This document shows, one piece after another, positions 62,206 to 64,000 of a stretch of DNA of 64,000 nucleotides. The first letter of the stretch is position 1; every line of letters begins with the position of its first letter. A model generated the notes under the pieces. The model was not told the origin of the DNA. It saw only the letters and a program-made list of their open reading frames with translations, and searched no databases. Position numbers and translations under genes: made by a program. The DNA comes from an uncultured Planctomycetaceae bacterium (GTDB taxonomy: Bacteria > Planctomycetota > Planctomycetia > Pirellulales > Thermoguttaceae): the NCBI GenBank assembly GCA_946408825.1, contig CAMJTU010000018.1:1-64000 (forward strand), read 5' to 3'.

Positions 62206-63324
62206 TTACAAAAGTTGATTTAGTCGAATTTTAACGAGCGATTCAATGGTTTTAAAACAGGTTCGATAGTCCTTGCCCGTTCCGCCAAAAGGATCGGCGA
62301 CGTCATGACCTGAAGGATCGAGCGTTGTTATGCGATCTGCATGTTCGGGATAGAGAGCTCGGAGAGTTTCGCTTTGTGCTTTTTCCATTGTGAAAATATT
62401 ATCAGCATAGCGAACGAGCGAGGAATCGATTCCTTTTGAAAGGTGCGAATCGAGCGTAACCCCATAGAATTTCTGAACAAAGCGACGGACGACTGGAGGA
62501 GCAGGACGAGAAATAGGAGCGATTATTCCCGCCGAGACGACACGGACTCCATTTGCTTCGAGTTCGTCGGGTGGAATATTTAATTTCTCGGCGATAATTT
62601 TTCGCGCGATAACCTCGGCGACTGGACTCCGACACATGTTTGCGGCGCACACGAAGAGGTTGGTTTTAATAGCGGCGTTCTGAAGGTTTTCTAAAGAAAT
62701 TACGCCTTCGCGTAAAATCGTAATTTCTTTGCCGGAGAGTTTGGCGACGGTTGACGATAGACCGTAGGTTGCAGGACCGCCGTCAACGACGAGGTCGACA
62801 CGAGGGCCTAACGATTCTTTTGCTTCTTGCGCCGTTAACGCCGGCGAACGACCTGAAAGATTGGCGCTGGTAAGAACGAGGGGCGCTCCGACTGCGTCTA
62901 TGACGCGACAAAGAAAATCGTTCCGCGGTACTCTAAAACCGCACGTTTGCCGTGGCATAATAGCGTTAAGGGCTCCTTTGGGAAGAGTTTGTAATTTACC
63001 GCTAGAATGCGAGGCGTCGACGACAAGCGTAAGTGGACCGGGCCAAAAATGTCGAGCAAGCCTCTCGGCTAAAGGCGAAAGGTCGTCGACGTATTCGCGT
63101 GCCATCGCAAAACTGGAGACCGCGAGGGGAAGGGCATGTCCCAATTGCCGTTCTTTCTGTACGCAGAGTCGAGAGACTGCGTCAGCGTTAGAAGCAAGCG
63201 CGCCTAATCCGTAAACTGTCTCAGTGGGCATTACTAAAAGCGCGCCCCGTCGTAACGCGCACACGCACTGAGCGACGACGTCGGAGACGTCGGCTTTTTC
63301 AAGTAAGAGAACTTTAGGTTGCAT
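62206..63324 (-). CDS. Sua5/YrdC-LMW protein-tyrosine-phosphatase fusion
   Basis: 372 aa. Residues about 15-205 are a threonylcarbamoyl-AMP synthase (TsaC/Sua5) core: MPTETVYGLGALA, KERQLGHALPL, HFWPGPLTLV, LTSANLSGRSP. This makes the donor for the t6A37 modification of ANN-decoding tRNAs. Residues about 220-370 are a low-molecular-weight phosphatase: FVCAANMCRSP contains the CX5R P-loop, and the general acid lies in DVADPFGG. In Bacillus the separate genes ywlC and ywlE are neighbours, so the fusion joins genes that already travel together. Ribosome-binding site GGGGG. Promoter at 63372-63400 overlaps the one for the next gene. Confidence 0.92.
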   Translation of the reverse strand: MQPKVLLLEKADVSDVVAQCVCALRRGALLVMPTETVYGLGALASNADAVSRLCVQKERQLGHALPLAVSSFAMAREYVDDLSPLAERLARHFWPGPLTLVVDASHSSGKLQTLPKGALNAIMPRQTCGFRVPRNDFLCRVIDAVGAPLVLTSANLSGRSPALTAQEAKESLGPRVDLVVDGGPATYGLSSTVAKLSGKEITILREGVISLENLQNAAIKTNLFVCAANMCRSPVAEVIARKIIAEKLNIPPDELEANGVRVVSAGIIAPISRPAPPVVRRFVQKFYGVTLDSHLSKGIDSSLVRYADNIFTMEKAQSETLRALYPEHADRITTLDPSGHDVADPFGGTGKDYRTCFKTIESLVKIRLNQLL

Positions 63325-63371
63325 GACGCCCCCAAAAAGACCGTCCTTTGACTTGTCCGAAGACCAGTTTC

Positions 63372-63400
63372 ATAATAACACCTTTTTCCGTGATTGACAA
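63372..63400 (-). promoter_or_regulatory. Promoter of the Sua5-phosphatase gene
   Basis: Minus strand TTGTCA (63395-63400), 17-bp spacer, TATTAT (63372-63377); both boxes match consensus at 5 of 6 positions. About 40 nt leader. Confidence 0.7.
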
Positions 63401-63422
63401 GGACGAATCGTTTAGTTAGACT
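63394..63422 (+). promoter_or_regulatory. Promoter of the TPR membrane-protein gene
   Basis: TTGACA (63394-63399, perfect), 17-bp spacer, TAGACT (63417-63422). Its -35 overlaps the -35 of the leftward promoter. Confidence 0.68.
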
Positions 63423-63523
63423 TCAGAACCCCCTTGTTTGGGGGGCGCGCTTATTTCAATAAACTTAGTTTACAGCGTAGTCCACTGTTGACGTCGCTGG
63501 CGTTTTTTAGGGAGCGTCGCGTC

Positions 63524-64000
63524 TTGAAAAGTTTTGTCAAGCCAATTCTCATTCTCTGGCCCGGTTCTACCGGCGTCTTACGATATGGCTTGTGGGGACA
63601 TCTTGGTGTTGCAATTCTTTTCGGAATTATCTGTAATATTGCGATATTTTTGAATTTTTACTGGATCGACTTTCTCTCTTCTCTTGCACGTATTTTTGTG
63701 GGCGGAACCGTGCTGACTTCATGGCTCTTTCTCAGCGTAGCGGCGAGTTCGAGTCTTAAGAAATACGAGAAAATGCTTGACGTCGATTCATCCGGGGAAG
63801 CGTTTCTCGAGGCTCAAACGCATTATCTTTGCGGCAATTGGTTCGAAGCAGAGTGCTGTCTCAAAAATCTGTTAAAGAAAAATCCTTACGACGCTGAAGC
63901 TCTTCTTCTCAAAGCCACGTTGTATCGACATCTTAGACGGTTTTCGGAGGCGCGTAAAACACTTTCAGATCTTGAAAAAATTGACGCTTCGCTTTATTGG
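63524..64000 (+). CDS. Membrane protein with TPR-like repeats (C-terminus beyond window)
   Basis: Open from a TTG at 63524 to the right edge (159 codons), preceded by TAGGGAGC. Two membrane helices (about residues 25-46 and 55-75: GVAILFGIICNIAIFLNFYWI and a VGGTVLTSWLFLSVA-type segment) are followed by tetratricopeptide-like helices (EAFLEAQTHYLCGNWFEAE, DAEALLLKATLYRHLRRFSEA). TPR units mediate protein-protein contacts. This two-helix plus TPR form occurs in Planctomycetes; function unknown. The downstream end is outside the window. TTG rather than ATG is chosen because no ATG is in frame nearby. Confidence 0.8.
   Translation, partial: MKSFVKPILILWPGSTGVLRYGLWGHLGVAILFGIICNIAIFLNFYWIDFLSSLARIFVGGTVLTSWLFLSVAASSSLKKYEKMLDVDSSGEAFLEAQTHYLCGNWFEAECCLKNLLKKNPYDAEALLLKATLYRHLRRFSEARKTLSDLEKIDASLYW

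Overview
The window looks like chromosome from a member of the Planctomycetota, probably an animal- or sediment-associated anaerobic relative of the Pirellulales/Thermoguttaceae. The lineage call is inference. It rests on the planctomycete-type N-terminal sorting motif (LEERQLLA) of the 2148-aa surface protein, the very long secretin, the DUF1573 and zinc-ribbon/GYF_2 proteins, a Tat-exported phosphoesterase, a GHL10-like giant exported protein, and a divergent EF-G. Coding density is high and most genes lie on the minus strand. There is no sign of a prophage, insertion sequence, CRISPR array or genomic island; this is mostly core chromosome with lineage-specific envelope genes.

Layout. 1-4.4 kb: a PfkB-type sugar kinase (cut by the left edge) behind a HAD phosphatase, a small zinc-ribbon protein, and a glycosyltransferase-methyltransferase fusion. 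4.6-5.6 kb: a thiazole synthase (Thi4) under a TPP riboswitch with a clear promoter. 5.7-9.7 kb: an elongation factor G gene followed by a GCKR/MurQ-like SIS protein. 10-12.4 kb: dapF and a nucleotide-sugar dehydrogenase. 12.5-19 kb: a giant secreted beta-helix/fibronectin-III protein. 19.7-24.8 kb: a beta-CASP metallo-hydrolase, two small exported proteins and a porin. 25.2-29.3 kb: a nucleoside-transporter-like MFS protein with an unusual Ala/Glu-rich insert, a BON-domain exported protein and a lipoprotein. 29.4-34.6 kb: a 1711-aa secretin. 34.9-39.3 kb: PcrA/UvrD helicase and a DUF1573 exported protein. 39.8-42.2 kb: a Gfo/Idh/MocA oxidoreductase, a GYF_2 membrane protein and tRNA-Leu(UAG). 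42.4-49.8 kb: a probable minus-strand run of LUD protein, MBL hydrolase, two SpoIIE-type phosphatases and EttA. 50-51.2 kb: an overlapping pair of small membrane proteins. 51.6-59.8 kb: Tat metallophosphoesterase, TIGR03960-type radical SAM protein and a 1.66-kaa GHL10-like exported protein. 60.2-64 kb: a CysK-like enzyme, apt, a Sua5/YrdC-LMW phosphatase fusion and the start of a TPR membrane protein.

How it fits together. The recurring theme is the cell envelope: dapF (peptidoglycan precursor), sugar nucleotide and glycan enzymes, a porin, a secretin with a downstream lipoprotein, and several large exported proteins. Housekeeping translation genes (EF-G, EttA, tRNA-Leu, Sua5) are interspersed. 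Several transcription units end in good intrinsic terminators, and about ten sigma70-like promoters can be read directly, including a back-to-back pair with overlapping -35 boxes at 63.4 kb. No complete undescribed system is obvious. The best candidates for follow-up are the giant secretin/lipoprotein unit, the GCKR-like SIS protein, the MFS insert, and the overlapping coiled-coil/Lys-rich pair.
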